Assembly: GCA_030426085.1 (NCBI GenBank)
Contig: JAUHYW010000011.1
Coordinates: 62,001-126,000, forward strand
DNA length: 64,000 nt
Direction of reading: 5' to 3'
From: a bacterium
Lineage (GTDB): Bacteria > Myxococcota_A > Bradymonadia > UBA7976 > UBA1532
Position numbers and translations under genes: made by a program. Below, in pieces: positions 48,201-61,394 of the stretch (position 1 is its first letter; each line of letters begins with the position of its first letter). The notes below the pieces were generated by a model, which saw only the letters and a program-made list of their open reading frames with translations, did no database searches and was not told where the DNA came from.

Positions 48201-50024
48201 CGGTTGACCCGGCTTCGGCCCGGCGAGCGGGTGCTCATCCACGCCGGTGCAGGGGGCGTGGGCCAGGCGGCGATCCAACTGGCGCGGCGCGCAGGCGCCG
48301 AGGTGTACACCACAGCGAGCCGACCCAAGTGGCCATTCCTGCGGCAGCAGGGCATCGCGCACATCTACGACTCTCGGACCACCGCCTTCTCCGAGCAGGT
48401 GCTGGCGGACACCGGCGGGCGGGGGGTCGACGTGGTGCTCAACGCCCTGACCGGCGAGGGCTACGTGGCGGCGGGGCTCACCGCTCTGGCGGAGGGCGGC
48501 CGCTTCATCGAGATGAGCAAGCGGGACGTGTGGAGCGCCGAGCAAGTGGCCGCGTACCGGGCAGACGTGACCTACCACCTGTTCGAATTGTCCGAGATCG
48601 TCCGGCGAGATCCCAGCGTGATGGCCGAGCTTCTGGAAGAGGTCATGACCCTCGCCGGTGACGGCGTGCTCACGCCGCTGCCGCACACCGTCGTCCCCAT
48701 CCATCGGGCCTCCGAAGCCTTCCGGACGATGGCGGCCGCCCGCCATCGAGGCAAGCTCGTCCTGCGTTTGCCTGCGTTGGACCGCCCTTCGTCGCCGGAG
48801 CCGCTCCGCCTTCGCGGGGATCGCAGCTACCTCGTCACCGGAGGGACGGGGGCCCTCGGCCTGGAGGTGGCCGGGTGGATGGCGGCGGCCGGGGCCAGTG
48901 AGCTGATCCTGCTGAGTCGACGCGGGCCCACGGATGCCTCTCGGGCCCGCCTGGACGACCTGCGCGCCCGGGGGGTCCGGCTCAGCCTTCCCCAGGCGGA
49001 TGTCGCAGACCGCGCTGCGCTCGAAGCCGCCCTGAAGCAACGCACGCTGCCCCTGGCGGGGGTGATCCACGCTGCCGGCGTGCTGGAGGACCGCGGGCTG
49101 CTGACGCTCGACGAGGCGGCCTTTCGGCGCGTGCTGGCCCCCAAGGTCCAGGGGAGCTGGCACCTGCACCAGCTCACGTCGGGGGTGCGGCTGGACTTCT
49201 TCGTCTTCTTCTCGTCCGCCACCGCGACCGTGGGCACGGCCGGTCAGGCCAACTATGCAGCGGCGAACGCCTACATGGACGCGCTGGCCCACTACCGCCG
49301 CGGCCTCGGGCTGCCGGCGCTCACCGTCAACTGGGGGGCTTGGGCCGGAGCGGGGATGGCCGCCGCGTCGGACGCCATCAAGCTCGACGGGCAGCAGGTC
49401 ATCGACCCGGTCCGCGGGTTGCAGGTGCTGAGCCAGCTCTTGCAGGGCGACGCTGCCCAGCGCCTGGTGATGCCCGTGGAGGACTGGGACGCCTTCTCGG
49501 CGCTGTACCCCGCTCCACCTGCGCTGCTCTCAGAGCTGGCAGGCACCGGCGAGCATCGCGCGGCGGGCGACCCGGGGGAGGCGCCGCGCGGCGCCGGGCT
49601 GGTATCGCAGCTGACCGCACTGGGCGACGAGGAGGCGGCGACGGCGCTGCTGCTCTCTGCGCTCCGGGCAGAGGTGGCAGCGGTGCTGGATCTGGGCTCG
49701 AGCGCGGAGATCGACCCCAAGCAGCGGCTGTTCGAACTGGGGATGGACTCATTGATGGCCATCGAGGCTCGCAGCCGCTTCCAAGACCAGATCGGCCTGC
49801 CGCTGCCCGCGACGATCGTCTTCGACTACCCCAACCTCCAGCAGCTCGCTCGGTTCGTCTTGCGCGAGGTGATCGGCTGGACACCGCCCGAGGCGGAGGG
49901 CAGGCCGCCCGAGACAGTCGCCGAGGCGCAGAGCGTCGACGTGTCGGGCCAGGACCTGGAGACGCTCACCGACCAGGAGCTCGAAGCCCTGCTGATGGCT
50001 GAGATCGAGGCGGAGGAGGCATGA
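39090..50024 (+). CDS. Bimodular type I PKS: KS-AT-KR-ACP-KS-AT-DH-ER-KR-ACP
   Basis: PKS of 3644 aa. An N-terminal docking helix (LSPVKQAVLQLKRMQARLRE) precedes module one: KS (Cys about 210), AT (GHSVGE about 650, HAFH), KR (TGGLGGLG about 1151) and ACP (ELGMDSL about 1445). Three copies of a PAQAA-type linker lead to module two: KS (Cys about 1678), AT (GHSVGE about 2121, HAFH), DH (DHVVFGEVVVPG about 2430 and DTCFQ), ER (HAGAGGVGQ about 3052), KR (TGGTGALG about 3250) and ACP (ELGMDSL about 3551). All catalytic motifs look intact; both ATs read malonyl. The GTG at 39090 has GAGGAA 7 bp upstream and keeps the docking helix, although it lies 113 bp inside the upstream gene. Predicted chemistry is a hydroxyl, then a saturated unit. 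Confidence 0.93.
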   Translation: MTKRSTDAQGALSPVKQAVLQLKRMQARLREEEARKREPVAIVSMACRMPGGASTPESFWELLTRGTDTAAEPPPERWSMEDWYAPGREAPTPGRTYTRRVHLLDQVDRFDAGFFRISPREANRMDPQQRLLLELAWEAMERALLRPEDLRAGRCGVFLGMASSDYDRISTADLRSLDGFTDTGRLNGVAAGRISYTLGLNGPALALDTTCSSSLVALHYAVASLRRRECDMALSGGADLLLSPESLAIVSQLGALSEDGRCKTFDAAADGYGRGEGAGLLLLQRLSDALEAGNPILAVIRGSAVNHDGAASGLTVPNGSVQAQLLRDALDDAGLDPQAVGYVEAHGTGTPLGDPIEVNALAEVFGERESPLLLGSVKTNIGHLEGAAGVAGVIKLVLALQHREIPPHLHLETPNPAIEWDLLPIRVPTERTPWRAAPTPRVGGVSSFGFAGTNAHLLIEEAPACPPPGARRPSHGPYSLCISGQTAAALEAQAARYRALLDHRPEPPLAETCQAAATGRVHFAHRRVFIAETSEALREALGSGRPAFDVEAKGRPRLAALFTGQGAQYPGMGRELYRLYPTFRQALDQCAALLEPHMARGLIDVLFAEDTERAALVHQTETTQPALFAVEYALYALWRSFGVEPDVVLGHSVGEYVAACVAGVFSLEDAIALIAARGRLMAELPERGAMLAVEAEPSQVEARVASLGDRLSVAAINGPESVVLSGAESAIAEVQRELQAAGMRTRPLQVSHAFHSPLMAPMLSAFRRVAEGVSYREPQLALISNLSGEPAGPEIATADYWCQHVLAPVRFYEGATRLLDGPSAVYLELGPRPTLLGMMRRWAEDARGVWLPSMREGAEARAMTLALAGCHAHGVPIDWRAVYGPGRAAALPPLPTYPFQRQRHWVEAAGTNRAVTAASDADLVYEIVWQAQERESAAPPEAEGEGWLILADRGGVGRTVAGHLEALGAATRLIHADAPGSPAGDGARLAAQIDAARFPSVLHLWGLDAPAQQPPSGRLDQAAASACAAVLHLLQAEPGLRLTVVTRGAIARRSDAARARDDASAPLQAALWGLGKAVAHEHPRTWGGLIDLDPSEPSAVQAQRVVAEISGSRFENQIAVIDGARCVPRLRPAPAPAGVPALRDDATYLITGGLGGLGLLVAEWMIGAGARHLVLCSRRLDAAKAARVEDLRQRGADVIAVAADVGDRDEVARALALPGLPPVRGIVHAAGVVADGLLVDLDRDRFAAVAGPKVQGAWNLHRASFGLDLDFFVLFSSDSSLLGATAQGNYGAANAFMDRLAQQRAAAGLAATSINWGPWAQAGMTADLSEVHRLRLERLGYRLLPAATGLRLLGKLMRHPGQVAALSMDWPRFFDEPAHRQPFLAELGATSAVTGSPAEPFADTLHTLPAGLRRRALLDALRQQLGQTLGSASPPPADRGFFELGMDSLLSVEFRGRVQGALGLPMPDTYAFEHPTCEALTDHLLEQLAPRLPDPPQAAPAQAAPAQAAPAPGAIAVVGLACRFPGADTPEQFWENLRAGVDAVVEVPPDRWNVDDWYDESPDTPGTMYTREGGFIGGVDQFDPLFFGISPREAKSLDPQQRLLLTAAWEALERANIAPDRLPRDTGVFIGISQADYDRLELPPDAAMSAYDGVNDFCFAAGRISYTLGLTGPNMAVDTACSSSLTAVDLAVKSLRAGECALAFAGGVHLMLSPEVPVLLSRMRALSPSGRCRTFSAAADGYGRGEGCGVVLLKPLDRALADGDPIWGVIRGTAVNHDGPSSGFTVPSGPAQEALLRRALEDAGIAAGDVSLIEAHGTGTRLGDPVEVRALEAVFGERDEPLVLGAVKSNIGHLEAAAGIAGLIKVLLALEHGRIPPNLHSRPLNPSVDWARWPVRLPEGVVDWPENRSGRRIAGVSGFGLSGTNAHVIVEAAPARRFAVPPPRPHVLTVSAKSADALREQVARLTAWLEDTAASPASICASSSAGRAHHAHRLVVRGEGVHAFQHALRGWLEGDAPSALTHRVVSERPQVAFLFTGQGSQWCGMGEALYAQVPVFREALDRCARILDGLLERPLLSLLWDAECREALDETRNTQPALFAVEYALACLWRSFGVEPDVVMGHSVGEYVAAHWAGVFSLEDGLRLIAARARLMGRLPAGGGMLSVAADPSRVEALLRTRPELVIAARNGPRSCVVSGPLEALEALARACAARALRTTRLRVSHAFHSPLMQPILDAFLETARSVRFRAPQLALITNREGRFAGSEVSTPEYWRDHIVRPVAFAEGLQTCAGHGVSAFVEVGPAPVLLGLAGVALSDHPASMAPTMRRGEDAWPTLGAAAATLYVGGVDLDWGAYAAAAYGDEPLEPAMLPTTAFSQQRYWLRRFPERPRSRRGGEALGPFFVKKLASPAFDDIILETRVDTAGFPFLEDHVVFGEVVVPGAFHIAMSLSAAEHGLGWPTATLEDVVLPRALVVDGEPRLVQVVLTPAASGKHRVKVISFIEGSRDAVTHLQGWLAPSTEAPAAPPEVASLRAACTAELSAEEVDRRVRAIGVDLGPRFGALALWEGEHWALGRTVMPPATGALSGYPVHPVHVDTCFQALVGDAFPRREGTWLPFSIERLRFHRAPQGRAFQVYARMRQRFVWDITLMDAHGQVSAEILGYRQVNAEPELFLRRGGAASSGPEPVYQQRWAPAPLQAAPADEAGRWLLFADDGGTAEALAETIRAAGGGAVLVRPSGASQRAPARSPSGVLVEHIDPRDPSHYSRLLASDDWAGVAHLWALDLEGPQHDHAAFTLGCGSALHLTRALLALARPPSLRLITRLAQPDRDGRGVQHVAQAPLWGMGKIIALEHPELNTRLVDLDAEVQTQTLLAELRAGHEAGQPREEQVAFRAGERLVARLAKATAPPVPGGGFRLRARSPGNLDSLALVPCERRAPGRGEIEIRVQAAGLSFKDVLSALGAVSDDVLGNEAVGEVVGVGEGVAAFEVGDAVAVAGPVSSFGRTCTFDARLAARLPAGMPYAEAATLPGVFATAVFALERLTRLRPGERVLIHAGAGGVGQAAIQLARRAGAEVYTTASRPKWPFLRQQGIAHIYDSRTTAFSEQVLADTGGRGVDVVLNALTGEGYVAAGLTALAEGGRFIEMSKRDVWSAEQVAAYRADVTYHLFELSEIVRRDPSVMAELLEEVMTLAGDGVLTPLPHTVVPIHRASEAFRTMAAARHRGKLVLRLPALDRPSSPEPLRLRGDRSYLVTGGTGALGLEVAGWMAAAGASELILLSRRGPTDASRARLDDLRARGVRLSLPQADVADRAALEAALKQRTLPLAGVIHAAGVLEDRGLLTLDEAAFRRVLAPKVQGSWHLHQLTSGVRLDFFVFFSSATATVGTAGQANYAAANAYMDALAHYRRGLGLPALTVNWGAWAGAGMAAASDAIKLDGQQVIDPVRGLQVLSQLLQGDAAQRLVMPVEDWDAFSALYPAPPALLSELAGTGEHRAAGDPGEAPRGAGLVSQLTALGDEEAATALLLSALRAEVAAVLDLGSSAEIDPKQRLFELGMDSLMAIEARSRFQDQIGLPLPATIVFDYPNLQQLARFVLREVIGWTPPEAEGRPPETVAEAQSVDVSGQDLETLTDQELEALLMAEIEAEEA

Positions 50025-50072
50025 GGGGGACAGCGGCGGACAGCGGCGCCTCGGCGCGACCTCGGAGGGTTC

Positions 50073-56224
<6,152 letters not shown>

Positions 56225-56228
<4 letters not shown>

Positions 56229-57034
56229 TCAACAGTACGCTCGATCAGCCCGACCCCAGCCGCCAGATCGCCATGTGGAACTGCCCACGCAGCCGGTCGA
56301 CGGTGATCACGCGCGCCTTCGAGCAGCTCGAGGGATGCACCATCTTCGACACGCCCCTCTACGGTGCCTACCTCCTCGCGACGGGGAACGCCTCTCCCGA
56401 GCATCGACACCCGCGCGTCGAGGCGGACTGGGAGCAGGACTACACGAAGGTCATCGCGGCCATGACCCGGGAGCTGCCGGAGGGGCGCTACGTCTTCCAG
56501 CGACACATCAGCCGCACGGTGCTGCCCGCCTTCGGTCGCGACTGGCTGGCGTCCCTGACCAACTTCTTCCTGATCCGGCACCCGAAGGACATCCTGGTCT
56601 CGTACAAGAAGGTGCTCGTTCGCTACGGAGAGGACCGGCCGGTCACATTCGAAGACATCGGGATCGACATCCTGTGGGGCTTGGTGGAAGACGTCACGCG
56701 GATCGAGGGGAAGAGGCCGCTCATCGTGCACTCCGACGATCTGGCCCGCGCTCCTGCCGATGTGCTGCGCGTGCTCTGTGGGCGCCTGGGAGTCCCGTTT
56801 TCGGAGAGCATGCTCTCCTGGGAGCCCAACCTACAGGGATCGACGCTGCGGGGAGATACGAGCTCGGGAGACGGCAAGAGCTGGTCCGAGACGTGGTACA
56901 CGAGCATCGCGAACTCGAGCGGGTTCACACCCTTTCGACCTTCAGAGGAGCCGCTGGACGAGGCCCTCGAGCCCCTGCTGGAGCGGTGTCTTCCCTACTA
57001 CGAGAAGCTCAACGCGCACAAGCTGGCCCTCTGA
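56225..57034 (+). CDS. Sulfotransferase-like protein, last gene of the PKS operon
   Basis: Protein of 269 aa translationally coupled (ATGA) to the thioesterase-bearing PKS. The PAPS-binding P-loop-like motif MWNCPRSRSTVITRAF is at about residues 16-31, and the 3'-phosphate region is FFLIRHPKDILVSYKK at about 113-128. This is the sulfotransferase superfamily, probably the Sulfotransfer_5-like group, which lacks detailed biochemistry. It may sulfonate a hydroxyl on the carrier-bound chain or on the released product. In curacin-type systems a sulfotransferase works with a thioesterase to make a terminal alkene, but those are fused domains. A histidine- and aspartate-rich central region is unassigned. 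Confidence 0.8.
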
Positions 57035-57051
57035 TCCCTCGCATCGGGATC
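57033..57051 (+). terminator. Hairpin at the end of the PKS operon
   Basis: GATCCC (57033-57038) and GGGATC (57046-57051) form a perfect 6-bp stem with a 7-nt loop, starting within the sulfotransferase stop codon. TCTTC follows. A weak terminator is plausible before the convergent P-type ATPase gene. Confidence 0.35.
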
Positions 57052-57128
57052 TCTTCGCGCCGCTGTCTACGCGGCCTCGTGCCATCGCTGCCTGACCGTG
57101 GCGTTGCGGCTCGCCGACAGCGCCGCGG

Positions 57129-59219
57129 TCAGCCGCCGGCCCTCGGCGGCGAGCCGATGGCGGTGGCTCTGTCGGTCGACCTCGAAGTCCTCTTCGTCTC
57201 GACCGTTTCGGTGAGCATCGGGGCCACGCCATTGACGATGGTCAGCCCCAAGGTGAAGCAGTACCACAGGACCGCGCCCGCGACCTGCATGTTGAAGAAG
57301 TACACCCCACCCACCACGAACAAGCCCGGCACGATCGTCATGATCTCTGCGCGATCGAGGTTCTTCCGGAGCCCTTCCGCGAGGTCGAAGAGATCCCCGA
57401 CCCGGGCGAGGTTGCCATCCATCAGGATGACGGAGGCGGTGTCCACGGCGACGGCCGAGGCCCCCATCATCGAGATCGATACGTGCGCCTCTTTGAGAGC
57501 GACAGCGTCGTTGATGCCATCGCCGATGAAGCACACCGCGCGGCCTTGCTCTCGAAGCTGCCCGATCAGGTCCGCCTTGTCCTGGGGCAGCACCTCGGCG
57601 TGCACATTGGAGATTCCGAGAGTCGCCGCGAGGTGCTCCGTCGGTCCCTTCTGATCTCCAGAGATGATGTACAGCTCGATCCCCCGGCGTTTCAACTCGG
57701 CGATGAGCGCCGGGGCCTCGGGGCGGATCTTCGGCTCGAGCTGGATCACCCCCGCGAGCGCCCCGTCGATGGCGACGAAGATGTCGGTCGTCCCCCTCGA
57801 AGCTGCGCCCTCCAACGCGACCGCGATCTCGGAGGGGACCGTGACGCCCTCGGACTGCATGAGTCGTCCGCTGCCCACCAGGGTGTCGTCTCCGGTCCGA
57901 AGACCCAGCCCGACCGTATAGACGACATCGCGCGTGGTGCCGATCGCCAGCCCTCTCGAGATCGCCTCCTCGGTGATGGCGACAGCGACCGGGTGGGACT
58001 GGCCGACCTCGGCGGTCGCGGCAGCTTGCAGCACGCTGTCTTCCGACCCTCCTGGGGCGCACAGGATCCGGTGAACCGCGAATGAACTCTCGGTCAACGT
58101 CCCGGTCTTGTCGAAGACGACCGCGTCGACGGTGGAGAGCAGCTCGAGGGAGCGCCCATCCTTGATCAACACCCCTCGCCGATTCGCCTGCCCCAGATAG
58201 CTCAGGATGCTGAGCGGCGCGCCGATGCGCATGTGGTATCCGAAGCCGGCCCACATCACGGCGATCGCGCTGCTGGGCCCGAGCAGGGGCAGGGTCAACA
58301 GACTCAAACCCACCGTGGGCTCGGCGCCGCGCGCGACGACCTGCTCTCCTCGAGCGACGACCGAGGACTTGAAGTCATTGGTCGTCCTCAAGACGGTGTT
58401 GATCTGCTCGGCGATGGTGTCCTGACCGGATCGCTCGACACGGGCCGCGATTCGGCCCTCGAGGACGGTCGTCGTGGCGAATATGGGGTCGCCCGGGCCT
58501 TTCTCGGCTGGCTTCGACTCGCCGGTGAGCAGTCGCTCGTCGATTCGGGAGAAGCCCTCCACGATGACCCCGTCGACCGGCACGACCTGGCCCGGATGCA
58601 CGGCGATGACGTCGCCCTGACCGAGATCGCCGAGCCGGGTCTCGACCTCGACGCCCTCTTGGAGACGCCACACGGTCTGCGGTCGCTGAGCGAAGATATC
58701 GACCGTGCCCTTGACGGACTGGTCCTCGGTTCGGGCGAGCAGCTTGCGGCTCAGATGAAAGCCGGTCGTCGACATCGCGATGAGCAGGACCTTGCCGGTG
58801 ACGACGACGACCAGGACCCCGCCGAGGTCGAGGAGCGAGAGGGCGACGCGATCACCCTGCTTCAGGCCGCTCGCCGCAGAGCGCGCCATGGGGAACAGGC
58901 TGGCACCCAGGAAGGGCAACGCGGCCAGGGTGAAGACGGGCGAGACCAGCGCGCCACACGATGACAGCACCACCGCGGTCCCCGAGGTCTTCAGGCGTCG
59001 GTCGATCTCGTCTTCCCGCGAGCTCATATGGGGGATGGTGTCCAGCCAGGGTGCGTCGTCTTCGGGCTGCGCCGCGCTCTCCCCAGCGGGTTGGACTGTG
59101 CGCTCGGCCCGATCTTGTTTCCGCCTGCCCGCCTCTCGCCGGCGCGCGCGCCGCTTCTCCAGGGAGAACGCGGTGACGCCGCCACATACCAGCAGCGCGA
59201 TCAGGGACCCCGAGAGCAC
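57129..59219 (-). CDS. P1B-like P-type ATPase without the CPx motif
   Basis: Cation-pump-like protein of 696 aa. Visible are the actuator LTGES (about 231-235), the phosphorylation site DKTGTLT (about 365-371), nucleotide-binding HP in GQSHPVAVAI and the hinge GDGINDAVALKEAHVSI (about 566 onward). The overall layout, with large membrane helices before the actuator and two after the hinge, is that of heavy-metal P1B pumps. The helix before the phosphorylation site reads YHMRIGAPLSIL, where metal pumps carry CPC, SPC or CPH, and there is no N-terminal metal-binding domain. The N-terminus has one transmembrane helix and a Lys/Arg-rich stretch. Substrate is therefore open. The GTG at 59219 has GGAGG about 10 bp upstream. 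Confidence 0.85.
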   Translation of the reverse strand: MLSGSLIALLVCGGVTAFSLEKRRARRREAGRRKQDRAERTVQPAGESAAQPEDDAPWLDTIPHMSSREDEIDRRLKTSGTAVVLSSCGALVSPVFTLAALPFLGASLFPMARSAASGLKQGDRVALSLLDLGGVLVVVVTGKVLLIAMSTTGFHLSRKLLARTEDQSVKGTVDIFAQRPQTVWRLQEGVEVETRLGDLGQGDVIAVHPGQVVPVDGVIVEGFSRIDERLLTGESKPAEKGPGDPIFATTTVLEGRIAARVERSGQDTIAEQINTVLRTTNDFKSSVVARGEQVVARGAEPTVGLSLLTLPLLGPSSAIAVMWAGFGYHMRIGAPLSILSYLGQANRRGVLIKDGRSLELLSTVDAVVFDKTGTLTESSFAVHRILCAPGGSEDSVLQAAATAEVGQSHPVAVAITEEAISRGLAIGTTRDVVYTVGLGLRTGDDTLVGSGRLMQSEGVTVPSEIAVALEGAASRGTTDIFVAIDGALAGVIQLEPKIRPEAPALIAELKRRGIELYIISGDQKGPTEHLAATLGISNVHAEVLPQDKADLIGQLREQGRAVCFIGDGINDAVALKEAHVSISMMGASAVAVDTASVILMDGNLARVGDLFDLAEGLRKNLDRAEIMTIVPGLFVVGGVYFFNMQVAGAVLWYCFTLGLTIVNGVAPMLTETVETKRTSRSTDRATAIGSPPRAGG

Positions 59220-59402
59220 GACGAGGCTGCCTCCACGTCAGCGACTCGGTGGAGATCGGTCGCGCTGACGGCCGGGATTCTATGGATGACCCGGCACTTC
59301 CGCAACCATGCGGGCCCGGCGGGGCCCGGCGGGTTCGGGCCGGTCGCTCGTCGGGGCCGCAGGGCGCGGCCGCTGCGGCGGGCGGATCTTCAGCCACCTG
59401 CT

Positions 59403-59435
59403 GCCTGCTCCGAGCCCGAGGCCGAGGGAGCAGGC
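59403..59435. promoter_or_regulatory. Inverted repeat in the divergent P-ATPase/aidB gap
   Basis: GCCTGCTCC (59403-59411) pairs with GGAGCAGGC (59427-59435), 9 bp perfect with a 15-nt loop. It is the only clear structure in the 357-bp region 59220-59576, which is otherwise GC-rich with no recognisable promoter. It could be an operator or a transcript hairpin. Confidence 0.35.
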
Positions 59436-59576
59436 TTGGGCTGAGTCGGTGACCCGGGATATGATCGCCCTGGTGACTGGGCCCGCGGCAGACGTCTCCG
59501 TAGCCGCTGGCCCCGAATCGTCACGTTCCAGTGGAACCCCATACACCTGATCGCCCACGACGCATCGAGACCGCCC

Positions 59577-61202
59577 ATGAAGACCCATGACGTGTTCAAT
59601 CAGGTGCCGCCGCTGGTGGACTACGACGCCTTCGGCCACGACGCCGCGCTGGTCGACGCCCTCGAACGCGAGGGCGGGGGCGGGTTCCGGGACGAGGTCG
59701 CCGCCTTCGGGCGGCGCACCGGCGGGGCCGCGTTGATCGAGCACGGGCGGCTGGCCAACGAGAACCCGCCCAGGCTGCGGCTGTTCGACCGGGGCGGGCA
59801 CCGGATCAACGCCGTCGAGTTCCACCCCAGCTACCACGCCTTGATGAAGACCAGCCTCGAGGCGGGGCTGGCCGGGGGGCCGTGGACCGACGCGCGCCCC
59901 GGCGCGCTGGTGGCCCGGGTGGCCAAGGGCCACCTGATGACCCAGGTCGAGGCGGGGCACGGGTGCCCGGTCACGATGACCTTCGCCGCGGTGCCCGCGC
60001 TGCGCCATTCGCCCGCGCTCTCCGATCGCTACGAGCCCCGGATCACCGCCGCGGCCTACGACCCGCGCAACGTGCCGGCCGATGAGAAGGCGGCGCTGAC
60101 GGTGGGCATGGCGATGACCGAGAAGCAGGGCGGGTCGGACGTGCGGGCCAATACGACCCGGGCCGAGGCCGACGGGGAGGGCTTCCGGCTGTCGGGCCAC
60201 AAGTGGTTCTGCTCGGCGCCGATGTGCGACCTCTTCCTGACGCTGGCCTACGACGACGTCGGGCTGAGCTGCTTCCTGGTGCCCCGGTTCACCCCCGACG
60301 GGGCGCCCAACCCGATGAACCTCCAGCGGCTCAAAGACAAGGTCGGCAACCGCAGCAACGCGTCGAGCGAGATCGAGTACGACGGCGCGTGGGCCCTGCG
60401 GGTCGGCGAGTCGGGGCGGGGGGTGCGCACGATCATCGACATGGTGGCCCACACCCGGCTGGACTGCATCAACGGCAGCGCGGCCCTCATCCGGCACGGG
60501 GTCGCCCTGGCCATCCACCACGCGAGCCATCGGCGGGCGTTCAAGAAGCGGCTCATCGAGCACCCGCTGATGCGCAACGTGCTGGCCGATCTGGCGCTGG
60601 AGAGCGAGGCGGCGCTGGCCCTGGCGATGCGTATGGCCCGGGCCTACGAGGAGGGCCGGTCCGACCCCGAGGCGGCCGCGCTGGCCCGCATCGGCACCGC
60701 CATCGGCAAGTTCTGGGTCTGCAAGCGCACCCCGGCGGCGATCTACGAGGCGATGGAGTGCCACGGGGGCAACGGCTACGTCGAGGAGCACCCGGTCGCC
60801 CGGCTGTACCGCGAGGCGCCGCTGAACTCGATCTGGGAGGGCTCGGGCAACGTCATCTGCCTCGACGTGCTGCGGGCCATGGCCCGCGAGCGGGAGACCC
60901 TGCCCGCGCTGACCGCCGAGCTGAACGCGGCCCGGGGCCTGGATGTGCGCTACGACGCCTGGGTCGACGAGACGCTGGGCGCCCTGCGCGAGACGGCGAC
61001 GCTGGAGCTGCGGGCCCGGCGGGTGGTCGAGCGGCTGGCGCTGGCGCTCCAGGCGTCCATCCTGCTGCGGGCGGTCGATTCGAGGGTCGGCGAGGCGTTC
61101 GTGGCCGCCCGGCTGGGCGCGGGGCACCTCAACTTCGGCACGCTCGACCCGGGCATCGATCGGGCCCACCTCATCCGGCGGGCGCACCCCACCGAGAGCT
61201 GA
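59577..61202 (+). CDS. aidB: AidB-type acyl-CoA dehydrogenase family protein
   Basis: Flavoprotein of 541 aa, the usual length of AidB. Family traits: the N-terminal THDVFNQVPPLVDYD, GMAMTEKQGGSDVRANTT (flavin and substrate region, about 177-194), GHKWFCSAPMCD, and the C-terminal ECHGGNGYVEEHPVARLYRE and LNSIWEGSGNVICLDVLR. AidB proteins bind DNA and FAD and are induced by alkylation damage in enterobacteria; related proteins may act on isovaleryl-CoA-like substrates. It is monocistronic here, with an inverted-repeat element downstream. The start at 59577 begins with the family's typical MKTHDVFNQ. Confidence 0.9.
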   Translation: MKTHDVFNQVPPLVDYDAFGHDAALVDALEREGGGGFRDEVAAFGRRTGGAALIEHGRLANENPPRLRLFDRGGHRINAVEFHPSYHALMKTSLEAGLAGGPWTDARPGALVARVAKGHLMTQVEAGHGCPVTMTFAAVPALRHSPALSDRYEPRITAAAYDPRNVPADEKAALTVGMAMTEKQGGSDVRANTTRAEADGEGFRLSGHKWFCSAPMCDLFLTLAYDDVGLSCFLVPRFTPDGAPNPMNLQRLKDKVGNRSNASSEIEYDGAWALRVGESGRGVRTIIDMVAHTRLDCINGSAALIRHGVALAIHHASHRRAFKKRLIEHPLMRNVLADLALESEAALALAMRMARAYEEGRSDPEAAALARIGTAIGKFWVCKRTPAAIYEAMECHGGNGYVEEHPVARLYREAPLNSIWEGSGNVICLDVLRAMARERETLPALTAELNAARGLDVRYDAWVDETLGALRETATLELRARRVVERLALALQASILLRAVDSRVGEAFVAARLGAGHLNFGTLDPGIDRAHLIRRAHPTES

Positions 61203-61224
61203 GGCCGGGCCCTTGGGGGCCGGA

Positions 61225-61385
61225 AGGAAACAAGTCGATCTACCGAGGGCGTGAGATCGTGGGTCAGGGCCGAGCGCCCCTGCAGGCCGCGACGAAGTCG
61301 TACCAGGGGTACGTCGAGGAAGCGGCCGAAGCGGCAAGCCGGCCCTGGCGCGCGAGATCGCGTCCGAATGGACGACTTGTTTCCT
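61225..61385. mobile_element. 161-bp inverted-repeat element (MITE-like)
   Basis: AGGAAACAAGTCG (61225-61237) and CGACTTGTTTCCT (61373-61385) are perfect 13-bp inverted ends. The similarity continues inward imperfectly: GAGATCG and CAGGGCCG on the left match the complement of the right arm. The centre holds a second small palindrome (GTACCAGGGGTAC). No coding capacity. It lies between aidB and a convergent gene and could also work as a bidirectional terminator. Confidence 0.5.
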
Positions 61386-61394
61386 GACGGTCCC

